DNA from: Amphritea atlantica
Lineage (GTDB): Bacteria > Pseudomonadota > Gammaproteobacteria > Pseudomonadales > Balneatricaceae
Direction of reading: 5' to 3'
Length of the DNA stretch: 64,000 nt
Assembly (NCBI RefSeq): GCF_018860855.1
Contig: NZ_JAHKQE010000030.1
Location: forward strand, 1-64,000
Shown: positions 43,444 to 53,389 of the stretch, in pieces
How the letters are laid out: each line of letters opens with the position of its first letter
Numbering within the stretch: the stretch's first letter is position 1
Notes under the pieces: model-generated
What the model was told of the DNA's origin: nothing
Database searches by the model: none
Seen by the model: the letters and a program-made list of their open reading frames with translations, nothing else
Program-made: the position numbers and the translations under genes

Positions 43444-43460
43444 TTGTTGCGGTGCAACAA
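43444..43460. promoter_or_regulatory. perfect palindrome upstream of the phasin -35
   Basis: TTGTTGCGGTGCAACAA: two 7-bp arms around GGT, giving TGC-N3-GCA in the centre, close to the published CTGC-N3-GCAG PhaR pattern. It lies 5 nt upstream of the -35. Together with the site near +1 it brackets the promoter. Confidence 0.55.
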
Positions 43461-43717
43461 AACGGTATTTTATAAAAGAACACAACTGTTTAGCAGAAGT
43501 TTCCGGTAGTACTACCCTAAAAATTATCTATGAAATAAACATGACATTAGGCAAAAATGTAGACTATGTCGGTCTCTTCGTTAGTAACTGTAGCTCAGTT
43601 ATTAACCGCTGTAAGATGAATGTGGCATTTCTTTGATGTGGACAGGCTAAAAGGTGTTGATTTAGTTACAATGATCTCAATATCAAGAGATTAAGATCAC
43701 AGACATTGGATAACGCC

Positions 43718-46627
43718 ATGACCCGCCAACCGGCTTTTCAACTTAAGCGTACCGAAACAATTGAGTCACTCGGCATCGATGTGCAGGAATATGTTCATTC
43801 CCGTACGGGTGCTTTGCATTACCATATCGCTGCAGACAATCAGGAAAATGTTTTTCTGGTTGCCTTTCGTACCGTGCCGGAAGATAACTGTGGGGTTGCT
43901 CATATTTTAGAGCACACCGCTCTGTGTGGTAGTGCTAAATATCCGGTGCGAGACCCATTCTTCATGATGAGCCGTCGCTCTCTGAATACCTTTATGAACG
44001 CCTTTACTAGCAGCGATTGGACCGCCTATCCGTTTGCCAGCCAGAATCGTAAAGACTATTTCAATCTGCTGGATGTCTATCTCGATGCAACGTTTTTTTC
44101 CCGTCTAGACCCGCTCGATTTTGCTCAAGAAGGTCATCGCATCGAGTTTAGCGAGCCGGACAATACCGATAGCCCGCTGGTCTATAAAGGTGTGGTCTAT
44201 AACGAGATGAAAGGGGCGATGAGTTCGCCGGTATCCACCTTGTGGCAAACACTGACCCGCTACCTATTTCCATCCACCACCTATCATTACAACTCCGGTG
44301 GTGATCCTGAAGCGATTCCAGATCTCACTTATGAGCAGTTGCTCCATTTTTATAAAACTCATTATCACCCATCCAATGCGGTTATCATGACCTTTGGTGA
44401 TATTCCGGTTGAAGAGTTGCAACAGCGGATTGACGATCAGGCGCTATCTCAATTTGAGAAACTGAGCGATGAGATTACGGTTGAAGATGAAAAACGTTAT
44501 TTCTCGCCGGTCAAAGTTGAAGAAGCTTATGCGCTAGATGAAGAAGACTGCAGCGCGAAAACCCACCATGTTCTGGCTTGGTTATTAGGTCCGAGTATTG
44601 ATTTAGAAGAGCAACTCAGAGCCCACCTATTGTCCCGAGTGTTGTTGGATAACAGTTCTTCTCCTTTGCGCTATGCGCTTGAATCAACCGACCTTGGGGC
44701 ATCACCTTCACCACTGTGCGGTTTGGAAGATTCTAACCGAGAGATGGCCTTGATGTGTGGTATCGAAGGCAGTGAGCCTGAGAAAGCCGCTGAATTTGAA
44801 CAACTGGTATTAGATACCTTAGCGAGTGTGGCTGAAAACGGTGTGCCGCAAGAGCACCTTGAAGCGGCACTGCATCAGCTTGAATTGAGTCAGCGAGAAA
44901 TCAGTGGTGATGGCTACCCTTATGGTATGAGTCTGATATTGGCATCACTATCGTCTGCTATTCATCGAGGCGATCCGATTGCACTGCTCAATCTTGATCC
45001 GGTGCTAGCCAAACTGCGTGAAGAGATTAATGACCCAGACTTTATTCCCGCGATGGTGCGTGAGCTGTTGGATAATCAACATCGGGTTCGAATAACATTG
45101 AGACCTGATGCTAAGCTGGCTGAGCGTCGTGACGCGGCTGAAGCGGCTAAGCTTGAAGCGATTCGACAACACCTAGATGAGCCACAGAAGCAGGCGATTA
45201 TCGATCAGGCAAAAGCATTAGAGCAACGACAGAATCAAGTTGATGATGAATCGGTACTGCCTAAAGTCACTATCGATGATGTGCCGGCGAAGATGCATAT
45301 TCCGCAGGGATCTGAAAACACCCTGAACAACTTTAATTATGACTTCTACCCGCAAGGGACGAATGGCTTAGTGTATCAGCAGGTGATTATGGACCTGCCG
45401 GCGTTGACGGAGGCGGAACAGCAGTTGTTGCCGTTATACAGTCATTGTGTCACCGAACTCGGTTGTGACGGGATGAGTTATCAAGATACTCAGGCATTGC
45501 AGTCGCAGGTTTGTGGTGGTATTCATGCTTATTCATCGGTACGTGCTGATGTAAATGATGAACAACAGGTGAGCGGTTATATGACGCTATCGGGTAAAGC
45601 GCTGTTGAACAAACAGGCGCAACTGACCAACCTGATGTATAAAACATTGGAAACGGTGCGTTTTGATGAGTTAAGCCGTATTAAAGAGTTAGTGTCGCAG
45701 CAACGTACCCGTAAAGAGCAGAGTGTCACCGGTCAGGGTCATAGCCTTGCCATTATGGCGGCGGTCAGTGAGTTATCACCGGCGGGACATTTGGCCCATA
45801 ACCTGCGTGGATTGCAAAGTATTCGTGCGATTAAGTCACTGGATGAATCGTTGCGTGATGAGGCTAACCTGAAACAACTGGCCGTTGATCTGCAGCAATT
45901 ACATCAAAAGATGCTAAATGCCCCACGACGTTTTCTCATCGTAACGGAAGCGGAGTATCAACAGGAATTAGCCCAGACGATGGCGAATTGCTGGGCGAAT
46001 GACGCTCAGAAGAGTACTGATTTTGTACCCTTCTCTTTGCCGACAACCCGTGAGGCGGTTAAGCAAGCTTGGACAACCAGTACTCAGGTGAATTTCTGTG
46101 CTAAGGCCTATCCAACAGTACCGGTGGAGCATGCTGATGCAGCGGCACTTACCGTATTGGGTGACTTCTTACGCAACGGTTTTCTCCATCGGGTCGTGCG
46201 AGAGCAGGGCGGTGCTTACGGTAGTGGTGCCGGTCAGGATTCTGCTGATGCGGTGTTCCGTTTCTTCTCCTATCGTGACCCTCGCTTAACCGAGACGCTG
46301 GACGACTTCGATGCATCAATCGCTTGGTTGCAGAGCAGTGAACTCGAGTCACAGAAACTGGAAGAAGCGATACTGGGTATTGTCAGCAGTATTGATAAAC
46401 CGGGCTCTCCGGCCGGTGAAGCGAAACAGGCTTATCACAGCGCATTGTTTGGCCGTACTCCAGAACAACGAGAACGTTTCCGTCAGCGGATTCTTACCGT
46501 CACGCTAGAGGATCTTAAACGAGTGGCGGCATGCTACCTTAAACCTGAATTGGCGAGTGTCGCGGTGGTGACGAGCCCAACCGCTGCTGCAGCACTGACA
46601 GATCAGTTCGACATTATCGCTATCTAA
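43718..46627 (+). CDS. M16C (presequence-protease-like) zinc peptidase
   Basis: 969 residues. The inverted zinc motif HILEH (His62, Glu65, His66) is followed by a distal Glu in the YNEMKGAMSSP segment (near 163). The length and TDWTAYPFAS-like NAFTSSDWTAYPFAS stretch identify the M16C clan of two-homologous-half peptidases, such as falcilysin and mitochondrial PreP. These degrade short unfolded peptides in a closed chamber. ATG 43718 is the likely start (TTG 43706 also in frame). Bacterial members are cytoplasmic; no signal peptide is seen. A hairpin terminator follows. Confidence 0.94.
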   Translation: MTRQPAFQLKRTETIESLGIDVQEYVHSRTGALHYHIAADNQENVFLVAFRTVPEDNCGVAHILEHTALCGSAKYPVRDPFFMMSRRSLNTFMNAFTSSDWTAYPFASQNRKDYFNLLDVYLDATFFSRLDPLDFAQEGHRIEFSEPDNTDSPLVYKGVVYNEMKGAMSSPVSTLWQTLTRYLFPSTTYHYNSGGDPEAIPDLTYEQLLHFYKTHYHPSNAVIMTFGDIPVEELQQRIDDQALSQFEKLSDEITVEDEKRYFSPVKVEEAYALDEEDCSAKTHHVLAWLLGPSIDLEEQLRAHLLSRVLLDNSSSPLRYALESTDLGASPSPLCGLEDSNREMALMCGIEGSEPEKAAEFEQLVLDTLASVAENGVPQEHLEAALHQLELSQREISGDGYPYGMSLILASLSSAIHRGDPIALLNLDPVLAKLREEINDPDFIPAMVRELLDNQHRVRITLRPDAKLAERRDAAEAAKLEAIRQHLDEPQKQAIIDQAKALEQRQNQVDDESVLPKVTIDDVPAKMHIPQGSENTLNNFNYDFYPQGTNGLVYQQVIMDLPALTEAEQQLLPLYSHCVTELGCDGMSYQDTQALQSQVCGGIHAYSSVRADVNDEQQVSGYMTLSGKALLNKQAQLTNLMYKTLETVRFDELSRIKELVSQQRTRKEQSVTGQGHSLAIMAAVSELSPAGHLAHNLRGLQSIRAIKSLDESLRDEANLKQLAVDLQQLHQKMLNAPRRFLIVTEAEYQQELAQTMANCWANDAQKSTDFVPFSLPTTREAVKQAWTTSTQVNFCAKAYPTVPVEHADAAALTVLGDFLRNGFLHRVVREQGGAYGSGAGQDSADAVFRFFSYRDPRLTETLDDFDASIAWLQSSELESQKLEEAILGIVSSIDKPGSPAGEAKQAYHSALFGRTPEQRERFRQRILTVTLEDLKRVAACYLKPELASVAVVTSPTAAAALTDQFDIIAI

Positions 46628-46659
46628 TCGATGGGTTAATGATCAGAGGAAAGCCCATT

Positions 46660-46688
46660 AGCCCTTCTGCGCAGGCAGTAGGGCTTTT
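46660..46688 (+). terminator. intrinsic terminator of the M16C gene
   Basis: Stem AGCCCT/AGGGCT, continued past a T-T mismatch by CTGC/GCAG, with GCAG loop and T-run. It lies within the extended frame upstream of the DMT transporter gene, which is why the shorter start is preferred for that gene. Confidence 0.8.
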
Positions 46689-46695
46689 GTTATTT

Positions 46696-47577
46696 ATGAA
46701 AAGTAATCAATTTTTAGTGGGCGCTGCCCTGATACTGTTTTCTGAGATGTTTCTGGTGTTATCTGGGATGGTGATTAAGCAAATTTCAGCTGATCTACCC
46801 ACGGAAATGATCGTTTTTTTTCGTAACTTTTTAGGTTTAATATTGTTTATACCTTGGTTGATGCGTAAGGGTACTCGGGTATTGCACACTAAGAAGCTAC
46901 GTTTTCATCTAATGCGCGCCACTGTCGGTGTGACGGCGATGACCTGCCTGTTTTATAGCTGGGGACATCTGCCCCTTGCGCAAGCGGCGCTACTGAAACA
47001 GACGGCCCCCTTTTTTATGCCCTTGATTGCTTTCTGGTGGTTAGGGGAGCGTATTTCTAAGCGGGTTAAGCTGGCGATCTTCGTAGGCTTTGTCGGTGTT
47101 GCACTGATTCTCAATCCTCAACAAAGTACGGTGAATGTGGGGATCTTGATTGCCCTAGCGGGCGCCTGTTTGGGAGCATTGGCTAAAGTCACGGTCAGGC
47201 GGATGCGAGATAGTGAGTCGCCACAGCTGATCGTGTTTTATTTTGCATTCTTTAGCGCTATTTTATCTGCGATACCCGCTTGGCTAACGGGAGTGGGTTT
47301 AACGCTGATTCAATTTGGCTGGCTGATTGTGTTGGCCGCCACCTCGACCGTGGCGCAGCTATCATTGAGCAAAGCTTATGGCATAGCTCCTGCGGGTCAA
47401 TTGGCTCCCTATACCTATGGTTCGGTGGCGATGGCGGCCTTGCTTGGGTGGTTGGTATGGGATGAAGTGCTGGGGCTGCATACGTTGTTGGGGATTCTAC
47501 TGGTTAGCTGTGCGGGTATCGTTGCGATGCTGGGCAAGCAGCAAGCGGTAAAACCGGTGACCGATCCTACTTTATAG
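46696..47577 (+). CDS. EamA/DMT family transporter
   Basis: About 293 residues with ten predicted transmembrane helices in two five-helix repeats, the standard EamA (DUF6) layout; the segment SYG-type AYGIAPAGQLAPYTYGSVAM in the second half is characteristic. An in-frame ATG at 46639 would add 19 residues encoded inside the preceding terminator, so I choose 46696 (MKSNQFLVGAALIL), which gives the usual size. Metabolite export is typical; the substrate is unknown. Confidence 0.88.
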   Translation: MKSNQFLVGAALILFSEMFLVLSGMVIKQISADLPTEMIVFFRNFLGLILFIPWLMRKGTRVLHTKKLRFHLMRATVGVTAMTCLFYSWGHLPLAQAALLKQTAPFFMPLIAFWWLGERISKRVKLAIFVGFVGVALILNPQQSTVNVGILIALAGACLGALAKVTVRRMRDSESPQLIVFYFAFFSAILSAIPAWLTGVGLTLIQFGWLIVLAATSTVAQLSLSKAYGIAPAGQLAPYTYGSVAMAALLGWLVWDEVLGLHTLLGILLVSCAGIVAMLGKQQAVKPVTDPTL

Positions 47578-47618
47578 ATGTCGGTGACCTTTATCGCTTG
47601 CCCTTGTTATGCTAACTA

Positions 47619-47639
47619 TTCACTGTTCACTGTTCACTG
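47619..47639. repeat. 7-bp tandem repeat over a stop codon
   Basis: TTCACTG occurs three times in a row. On the minus strand the stop codon of the 5'-nucleotidase (47627-47629) falls inside the repeat. A change in copy number would shift the frame and alter the C-terminus. Confidence 0.85.
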
Positions 47640-48574
47640 TTCTCGGCTGTGGATGTTTTAGGTAACGTTTGAATCTGTGAATTACTGCGGTAAGGCACTT
47701 GACTGCTGGGCACACGCTTTGATGCCTGTAATAAATGAGCCGGTTGATCATCAAAAAAGATATGTGGGCGCAGTGCACTTAACACCGGTTCTTTACTCAT
47801 ACCGCCGAGAAAAAATGCTTGATCAACATTCACATCCCAAGCACGTAAGGTTTTGATGACTCGCAGGTGAGCGGGTCCATTGCGAGCGGTGACGATCGAC
47901 AGCCTGAGTGGTGATAGATCTGCTCCGAGTTTGCGGTTGAGTCGTGATAATACCCGTACCAGCTTGGCAAAGGGGCCATCGGGTAGGGCAACATCTTCAT
48001 TATCCGACTCATTTTGTTGGAATCGTTCGAGCCCTTCGGTTTTATAAATGTATTCCGACTCATCCGAGAACAAGACTGCATCCGCATCAAAGGCGATGCG
48101 TATTTTATCGCGGTCAGGTTGATAGCTTTCCGGCGGATCGTAGATCAGTGCGGCGGCACAATCCTGAGTGTCGATGGCGATCTGTGCATCGTCGGAGTGA
48201 CGGGTTAGCAGTAAATCAACACTGTAAGCGTGTAAAAACGGACTCAGAGGCTCGCCGCCGGTGAACGCTGAGCGGGTAATGTCCAGATGATAATGTTGAA
48301 TGGATTTGAGAATTCTTAAGCCGGTGTCGGGGCTGTTTTTGGACATAACCACGACTTCGACAAGGCGTTCATCGGATAGGGCGTTAAGGCTTAAGAGGGC
48401 TTCAACAAGATAGAAGGCGGTGCCTTTACCTAACACTTTATTTTCTTGTTCAAATTGGTAGCGGCGGTAAGCTTCTACATCTTGCTGTTGATAGATACTG
48501 TTTTCGTGTTCAAGGTCAAACAGTGCTCGGCTGGAAACACCGATGACCAGTACCTCATCTAGGTCGAAACTCAT
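47627..48574 (-). CDS. 5'-nucleotidase (cN-I-like)
   Basis: About 315-residue cytoplasmic nucleotidase. The motifs LVIGVSSRALFDLE near the start, EVVVMSKNSPDTGLRI, IAFDADAVLFSDESE and FFLGGMSKEPVL resemble the cytosolic 5'-nucleotidase I family, a HAD-like family that acts on nucleoside monophosphates. I start at the second ATG (48572-48574), because the ribosome-binding site AAAGGA is 8 bases from it but adjoins the first ATG (48583). Confidence 0.85.
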   Translation of the reverse strand: MSFDLDEVLVIGVSSRALFDLEHENSIYQQQDVEAYRRYQFEQENKVLGKGTAFYLVEALLSLNALSDERLVEVVVMSKNSPDTGLRILKSIQHYHLDITRSAFTGGEPLSPFLHAYSVDLLLTRHSDDAQIAIDTQDCAAALIYDPPESYQPDRDKIRIAFDADAVLFSDESEYIYKTEGLERFQQNESDNEDVALPDGPFAKLVRVLSRLNRKLGADLSPLRLSIVTARNGPAHLRVIKTLRAWDVNVDQAFFLGGMSKEPVLSALRPHIFFDDQPAHLLQASKRVPSSQVPYRSNSQIQTLPKTSTAENSEQ

Positions 48575-48731
48575 GGTTGTCATCCTTTAACGGTGATCAT
48601 TATTGCTCATACTTTACTTAAAACGGTCGAGGTTAGACAGCGTGTGCCGCGTGAATCGCTGGTCACCGTTGTTCAAATAAGCGTCATCATTAGGTATCAT
48701 CCCTCCTTCAGCATTTTTATGGCTATTCATA

Positions 48732-49427
48732 TTGAGCGTTTTTCGTCTTTCTGTACGTCGTTGGTTGCGACGTATTTTGTTGGCACTGTTTCTCATACCC
48801 ATCCTAGCGGTGTTGATGTTACGCTTTGTCGACCCCGTTGTATGGATGTGGCAATTACAGCGGCAGTTGAATCCACCTATTAGCTACCCCGCTGAGACTC
48901 AGCATCACTGGGTACCGTTAGCGCAGATATCACCGGCGATGCAACTGGCGGTGATCGCCTCTGAAGATCAAAAATTCCCACAGCATTGGGGCCTTGATAT
49001 TGATTCTATTTCGGCGGCACTGAGCAGTAATCAACGTGGCGGAACGGTGAGAGGCGCCAGTACCCTGACACAACAAACGGCTAAAAACCTGTTTCTCTGG
49101 CCTGCCAGAAGTTATCTACGCAAAGGGTTAGAGGCTGGACTGGCGGTATTGATGGAGATGTTGTGGAATAAGCCCCGTATTCTGGAAATCTATCTGAATA
49201 TTGTCGAGTTTGGGCCGGGAATTTACGGTGTGGAAGCGGCCAGTCAGGTTTACTTTAACAAGTCGGCTAACCAGTTAACGACAACAGAAGCGGCTCGGCT
49301 GGCGGCGGTGTTACCAAATCCTTATCGCTTGAACGCGGCTCATCCTAGTGATTATGTTTGGCAACGTACCCAGTGGATTAAAAATCAGATGCGTCTGCTC
49401 GGGCCAAACCATTGGCCTCCATCGTAG
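48732..49427 (+). CDS. mtgA: monofunctional peptidoglycan glycosyltransferase MtgA
   Basis: 231 residues. One N-terminal membrane helix ([18 protein letters not shown]) precedes a glycosyltransferase-51 domain: catalytic Glu in [34 protein letters not shown], and [20 protein letters not shown]. It polymerises lipid II into glycan strands. The start is unclear: TTG 48732 gives the normal length; no ATG lies in frame nearby and the ribosome-binding site is poor. The gene is divergent from the 5'-nucleotidase. Confidence 0.94.
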   Translation: MSVFRLSVRRWLRRILLALFLIPILAVLMLRFVDPVVWMWQLQRQLNPPISYPAETQHHWVPLAQISPAMQLAVIASEDQKFPQHWGLDIDSISAALSSNQRGGTVRGASTLTQQTAKNLFLWPARSYLRKGLEAGLAVLMEMLWNKPRILEIYLNIVEFGPGIYGVEAASQVYFNKSANQLTTTEAARLAAVLPNPYRLNAAHPSDYVWQRTQWIKNQMRLLGPNHWPPS

Positions 49428-49452
49428 TGATTATCGTAGCGACTATCATATA

Positions 49453-49474
49453 GGCTATCCTAGAGAGGATAGCC
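49453..49474. repeat. inverted repeat after mtgA
   Basis: GGCTATCC/GGATAGCC, an 8-bp perfect stem with a 6-nt loop, about 25 nt after the mtgA stop. The missing T-run makes it a weak terminator candidate; it may limit convergence with tamB transcripts. Confidence 0.6.
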
Positions 49475-49531
49475 GGTGCAGATGCATCGGTATGACTCGC
49501 TTCTCGGGCATTTTAGCCTATCGTTATTGTT

Positions 49532-52500
49532 TTACCGTTCTAGGGTATAGAACAGGTCGCCGCCGTTATGTTCGGTCGCGGTTTGTGTCTCGACACTCCA
49601 TGACTTATTCAGCTTATAACGCATAAAGAAGGTGTGGGTCGGCTCTAACAAGCCAACACCGTATTTCACATATAGGCGGGGTGAGAGATATTTGCCGATA
49701 TAGAGCGATGTATCGGTGGTATCACCCGCAACACCTAAATCATCAATATTAAAGGTCTCTGAAATCTGATCTGCGATACTGTTGCCGCCTTTCAATGTTA
49801 GAGCAGAGGCCGCTTTGAACAGTAATTCCTGTTCGGTCATTGCGCTGCCGCCAGCGCCAGGAGCATGACCAAACATCAGATATGAAAGCTGGCTGCTTTC
49901 GGGCATAACCGGATCAGAAAATAATGTTAGCCGAGGATCGCTCAGGGTGCCTGACACCTTTGCTCCCGCGGTAACATCGTCGACGGTGCGTGAAACTCGC
50001 AGATCTAAGCCGGGATTATCGATAGGGCCGCCACTATAAACCAAGCTGCCACGATCAATATCGAGGTCCTGTCCATAGAGGCGATACTGTCCGGTGGCTA
50101 CCTGCATAATGCCGGTTGCTCGGGTCGCTTGACGGGCATTATCTTCTACTAGAATACTCCCCAATAAACGGCCCTCGAATCCCAGCGCCTCTAAATGCAC
50201 TTTATCACCGAGGGTGATGCGCAACTGAGCATCCAGCGTGCGTTTTTTGTTGCCTTGAGCATTAGCGGGGCGATTGTCAGTAGGATCAATGATCACGACA
50301 TCATCCGACAGCGGTGAGCTGGCATCGATGCTGGGTGGCTTGATATTGGCCTCTGGGATCTTCAGCTCTCCCTGCAGGGTGATGAGCTGAGGCGCTATAT
50401 TCAGCTTGATAGCCGGTGAGATCCAAGCTTGAATTTCTTCGGTAGCCATCGCTTGAAAACGTTCGCCTTGCAGGGTGATTTCGCCGCTATCGAGAACGGG
50501 ATTGTATTGACCGTTAATCTCAAGTGGCCCCTTGCCGGAGTGAAGCGCGCCTTTCAGTTGGAGGTTGTTATTGCCCGGCTGGCCGATCATTGACAGATTG
50601 ATGTCCTCAAGCTTGATGCCCAGTGCAGGTATGTCTGTACTGGCATCGCTGAGTGTTAGATGCCCTTGCATCAATGGTTGATCAATGCTGCCGGTGATCG
50701 ACATATCAGAATGGACCTGCCCTGTGATCGCCTGTAGTTGAGGTGTAAACAGGGAGATGAACTTTAGATCGCTGAGGGCCAACGTTAGTTGTGCATCGAG
50801 TTTTTGACTGGCATTCAGGTCTTCAATCTTGACCTCTGCCGTCAGCTGTCCGGTTGGCTGCTGTAATGGTAGTGAGATGGTCGCATTGAGCTGGTTGTTT
50901 TCACCCTGAAGGTCGAGTTTGATAACCCCAGCGATGACCTGTAAGTCATCCTCTTCGAGTCGTACTTCAGCGCCTTGAATACGCGCGGTACCCGTATATG
51001 TTGGGGCTTGGTTCGGGCGTTGAGACAGGTTGATATCTGCCTCAAGGTCGCCTTGTAAATCGATCTGGTTTGGAATCCAAGCCTGTAGATGGCTCAACGA
51101 TAGTTGTTCGGCTTTAAGTGCGCCGGCTATGCCGTTTTGTGCAGACCAATGACCGTTAAAGCACACAGAGCTGTTCTTTTTATTGGACTGTAAGCACAGG
51201 TTCGCTAATAACGCTTCGCTACGGCTAAGTTGCAACGGCACTGGGCGCTGTAAATTCCACTGACCTAGGTCGGCCTGAGCGAGTTCTATCTGAGTCACTT
51301 GGCCGCGCCATTGAGCATTTTTCCACTGACCCTTGAGGCTGAGATCTATATCGGCAGGCCCTTGCTCGGTTGTCAGTGTGAGTTGATGTTGTTCAGCGCT
51401 GCCTTGACTGCTTAACGACAGTTGTTGCCAGTGCTGTCCAGCCAGTTGCAGTTCAGAGGCGTGCAGTTGAATATGGGAGTTTTTATTTGTCCCTAGATCG
51501 ACATCGAGATCGGCGGATAAGGTTTCGCTTTGATAGTTTTGATATTGCAGTGCCTGTCCGTTAATTTTTGCCACAAGGTGGGGGGTTGTTCGTGTACCGG
51601 TGAGCGATCCGGACCCGTTAAGGACGCCTTTTAATGTTGGCAATAGCTGGCTCAGGTCGGGCGAATGGATGCTCCAGCTAAAATTTAGCTGTTCATCTAG
51701 TTGGCCGTGGGTTTTTAGCTCTGTGGTAGCTATATTCAGCTGTAGCTGTGGAATGGTGATGCGATTTCCACTGATATTAAGGCGGCCTAGTCCGGTTAAT
51801 GGCTCATTGCGCAGTACACCGTTTAGTGAGGTTAAATTTACCTGCAGTTTCAGGGGTTGCTCTGTTGACAGGCTGCCGTTAACAGCAGCCTTGATATTTA
51901 ATCTGCCGGGCCATTCGGACCAGTGACTACCGGGGTTTAATTGTTGCCCTGCGAGATTCAACTTCCAACTGACGTTTGGCTGCCAACTGACCCCGCCGGT
52001 GAGTTGCACCTGGCCTTCGAGGGTTTGGCCGGTGAGGGATAGTTGGTTTAATGCCTGTTGGTTACCGCTACCCGTTAGCGTCCATTGGCCGGACGGTATA
52101 TCGGCACCTGCGACAGCCGCGCTAAGCTTGAGATCATATTGTTGAAGGTTGCCATTCAGTTGTAGCTGGCCCGTCGGGCTGAGGTAGGCGGTGCCGTCAA
52201 AAGGATAACGCAGGTGATGCCACTGGCCTTGGATGGTAAAACTCAGAGGGGTGCTGGCGAGATCTAGGGTGCCTTGCAATGCCAGTGATAATGGCTCTGT
52301 CGGCTTTGGCTGGGTCGAGGATGTTAGCTGTGTCAGTTCGAGCTGGTCTATTTTGAGCTGCTGTCCGGCTAAGTGGAGTTTCAGTGTCAGTTGGGTCGCG
52401 CCGATATCCTGCAGGTTTGTTTGCCACAGGCTATCGAGCTGTAGTTGATCCGCATCACCGCTGGCCTTGGCTGAACCTTGCAGATTACTTCCCGCCAGTA

Positions 52501-53389
52501 ACGGCGTGAACTGTTCGAGTTGGGTGGTGACGTCATTGAGCTTTAACTGGCCGGTTGGTTTTTCAAGCAGGTTTTGCACCGATGCCGAGAGTGCGGTATT
52601 CACTAAACCGCTGAGGGTTTGTTGCACGGTTAAGCTATTCTGCTCTCCTTTCAGCGTGCCTTGAATGGAGCCTTGGCCAGACAGGGGCTGTCGTTCGGCT
52701 AGGGTGACTGACCATTGAGTGTTGAGCTTCAGTGGAAATTGACCGCTGGGCGTTAGCTGTCCGGTGACCGCGAGAGTTGCTTGGGGAGCTGCGATACTTA
52801 ACTGCTTTAATATCAGCGTCTGTCCATCGGTGTGCAGTGATAGTTGCATCGATGATATTTCGGTTGGCGTACCGGTTTCTTCGCCCGCTTGAGACGGTTG
52901 ATTCAAGGTGAGCTGGCGTATCTGTATTTGATCGAGCTGCAGTTGCAATGGCAGGGTAATATCGGCCAATTTGAATGGCTCGGTAGGCGTTTCCGGCTCA
53001 TTGTCGATTGTATTTGTGAGGCTGATAACCGGCTGATCAACCAATAGTTGAGTCATATGCAGGCGGCCTGAGAACAGAGCAGAAGGCTGCCAGTCAAGCT
53101 CTAGAGCGTCGATGGATAACTGCAGGTTCGATTGCGTATAGCGCACCTGTTTTAGCTTAAGGTTATCGAGTAGAGAGCCATCTATCTGCTCAATCTGTAG
53201 TTCTCCGGGGAGCCAGCGTTGGCTGATGCTGATCAGTTGTTGCAGACCGTTGGCAGTGCCTAGCAGATAGTAAACAGTGGTGATTAATAGGATACACAGC
53301 AAGGCGATCAGCAAGAGGACCGCTTTGGTTAAACGTTTAACTGTCGATACTTTGGGGAGAGTGGCACTCTGCTCGGTATTGGGGCTCAT
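49532..53389 (-). CDS. tamB: translocation and assembly module protein TamB
   Basis: 1285 residues, anchored by an N-terminal helix (AVLLLIALLCILLITTVYYL) with a very long periplasmic region of repeated amphipathic beta strands (TamB/AsmA-like), ending in the DUF490 domain (about the last 350 residues), recognised by VKYGVGLLEPTHTFFMRYKL and the preceding Asn/Asp-rich strands. It is a bridge-like protein that probably carries phospholipids between membranes and aids outer-membrane protein assembly. Start overlaps the tamA stop (ATGA). Confidence 0.95.
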   Translation of the reverse strand: MSPNTEQSATLPKVSTVKRLTKAVLLLIALLCILLITTVYYLLGTANGLQQLISISQRWLPGELQIEQIDGSLLDNLKLKQVRYTQSNLQLSIDALELDWQPSALFSGRLHMTQLLVDQPVISLTNTIDNEPETPTEPFKLADITLPLQLQLDQIQIRQLTLNQPSQAGEETGTPTEISSMQLSLHTDGQTLILKQLSIAAPQATLAVTGQLTPSGQFPLKLNTQWSVTLAERQPLSGQGSIQGTLKGEQNSLTVQQTLSGLVNTALSASVQNLLEKPTGQLKLNDVTTQLEQFTPLLAGSNLQGSAKASGDADQLQLDSLWQTNLQDIGATQLTLKLHLAGQQLKIDQLELTQLTSSTQPKPTEPLSLALQGTLDLASTPLSFTIQGQWHHLRYPFDGTAYLSPTGQLQLNGNLQQYDLKLSAAVAGADIPSGQWTLTGSGNQQALNQLSLTGQTLEGQVQLTGGVSWQPNVSWKLNLAGQQLNPGSHWSEWPGRLNIKAAVNGSLSTEQPLKLQVNLTSLNGVLRNEPLTGLGRLNISGNRITIPQLQLNIATTELKTHGQLDEQLNFSWSIHSPDLSQLLPTLKGVLNGSGSLTGTRTTPHLVAKINGQALQYQNYQSETLSADLDVDLGTNKNSHIQLHASELQLAGQHWQQLSLSSQGSAEQHQLTLTTEQGPADIDLSLKGQWKNAQWRGQVTQIELAQADLGQWNLQRPVPLQLSRSEALLANLCLQSNKKNSSVCFNGHWSAQNGIAGALKAEQLSLSHLQAWIPNQIDLQGDLEADINLSQRPNQAPTYTGTARIQGAEVRLEEDDLQVIAGVIKLDLQGENNQLNATISLPLQQPTGQLTAEVKIEDLNASQKLDAQLTLALSDLKFISLFTPQLQAITGQVHSDMSITGSIDQPLMQGHLTLSDASTDIPALGIKLEDINLSMIGQPGNNNLQLKGALHSGKGPLEINGQYNPVLDSGEITLQGERFQAMATEEIQAWISPAIKLNIAPQLITLQGELKIPEANIKPPSIDASSPLSDDVVIIDPTDNRPANAQGNKKRTLDAQLRITLGDKVHLEALGFEGRLLGSILVEDNARQATRATGIMQVATGQYRLYGQDLDIDRGSLVYSGGPIDNPGLDLRVSRTVDDVTAGAKVSGTLSDPRLTLFSDPVMPESSQLSYLMFGHAPGAGGSAMTEQELLFKAASALTLKGGNSIADQISETFNIDDLGVAGDTTDTSLYIGKYLSPRLYVKYGVGLLEPTHTFFMRYKLNKSWSVETQTATEHNGGDLFYTLER

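Noticed and set aside
43439-43636. 65-codon plus-strand frame upstream of the M16C gene
   Set aside because: Overlaps the phasin promoter and operators; no Shine-Dalgarno; no conserved features seen.
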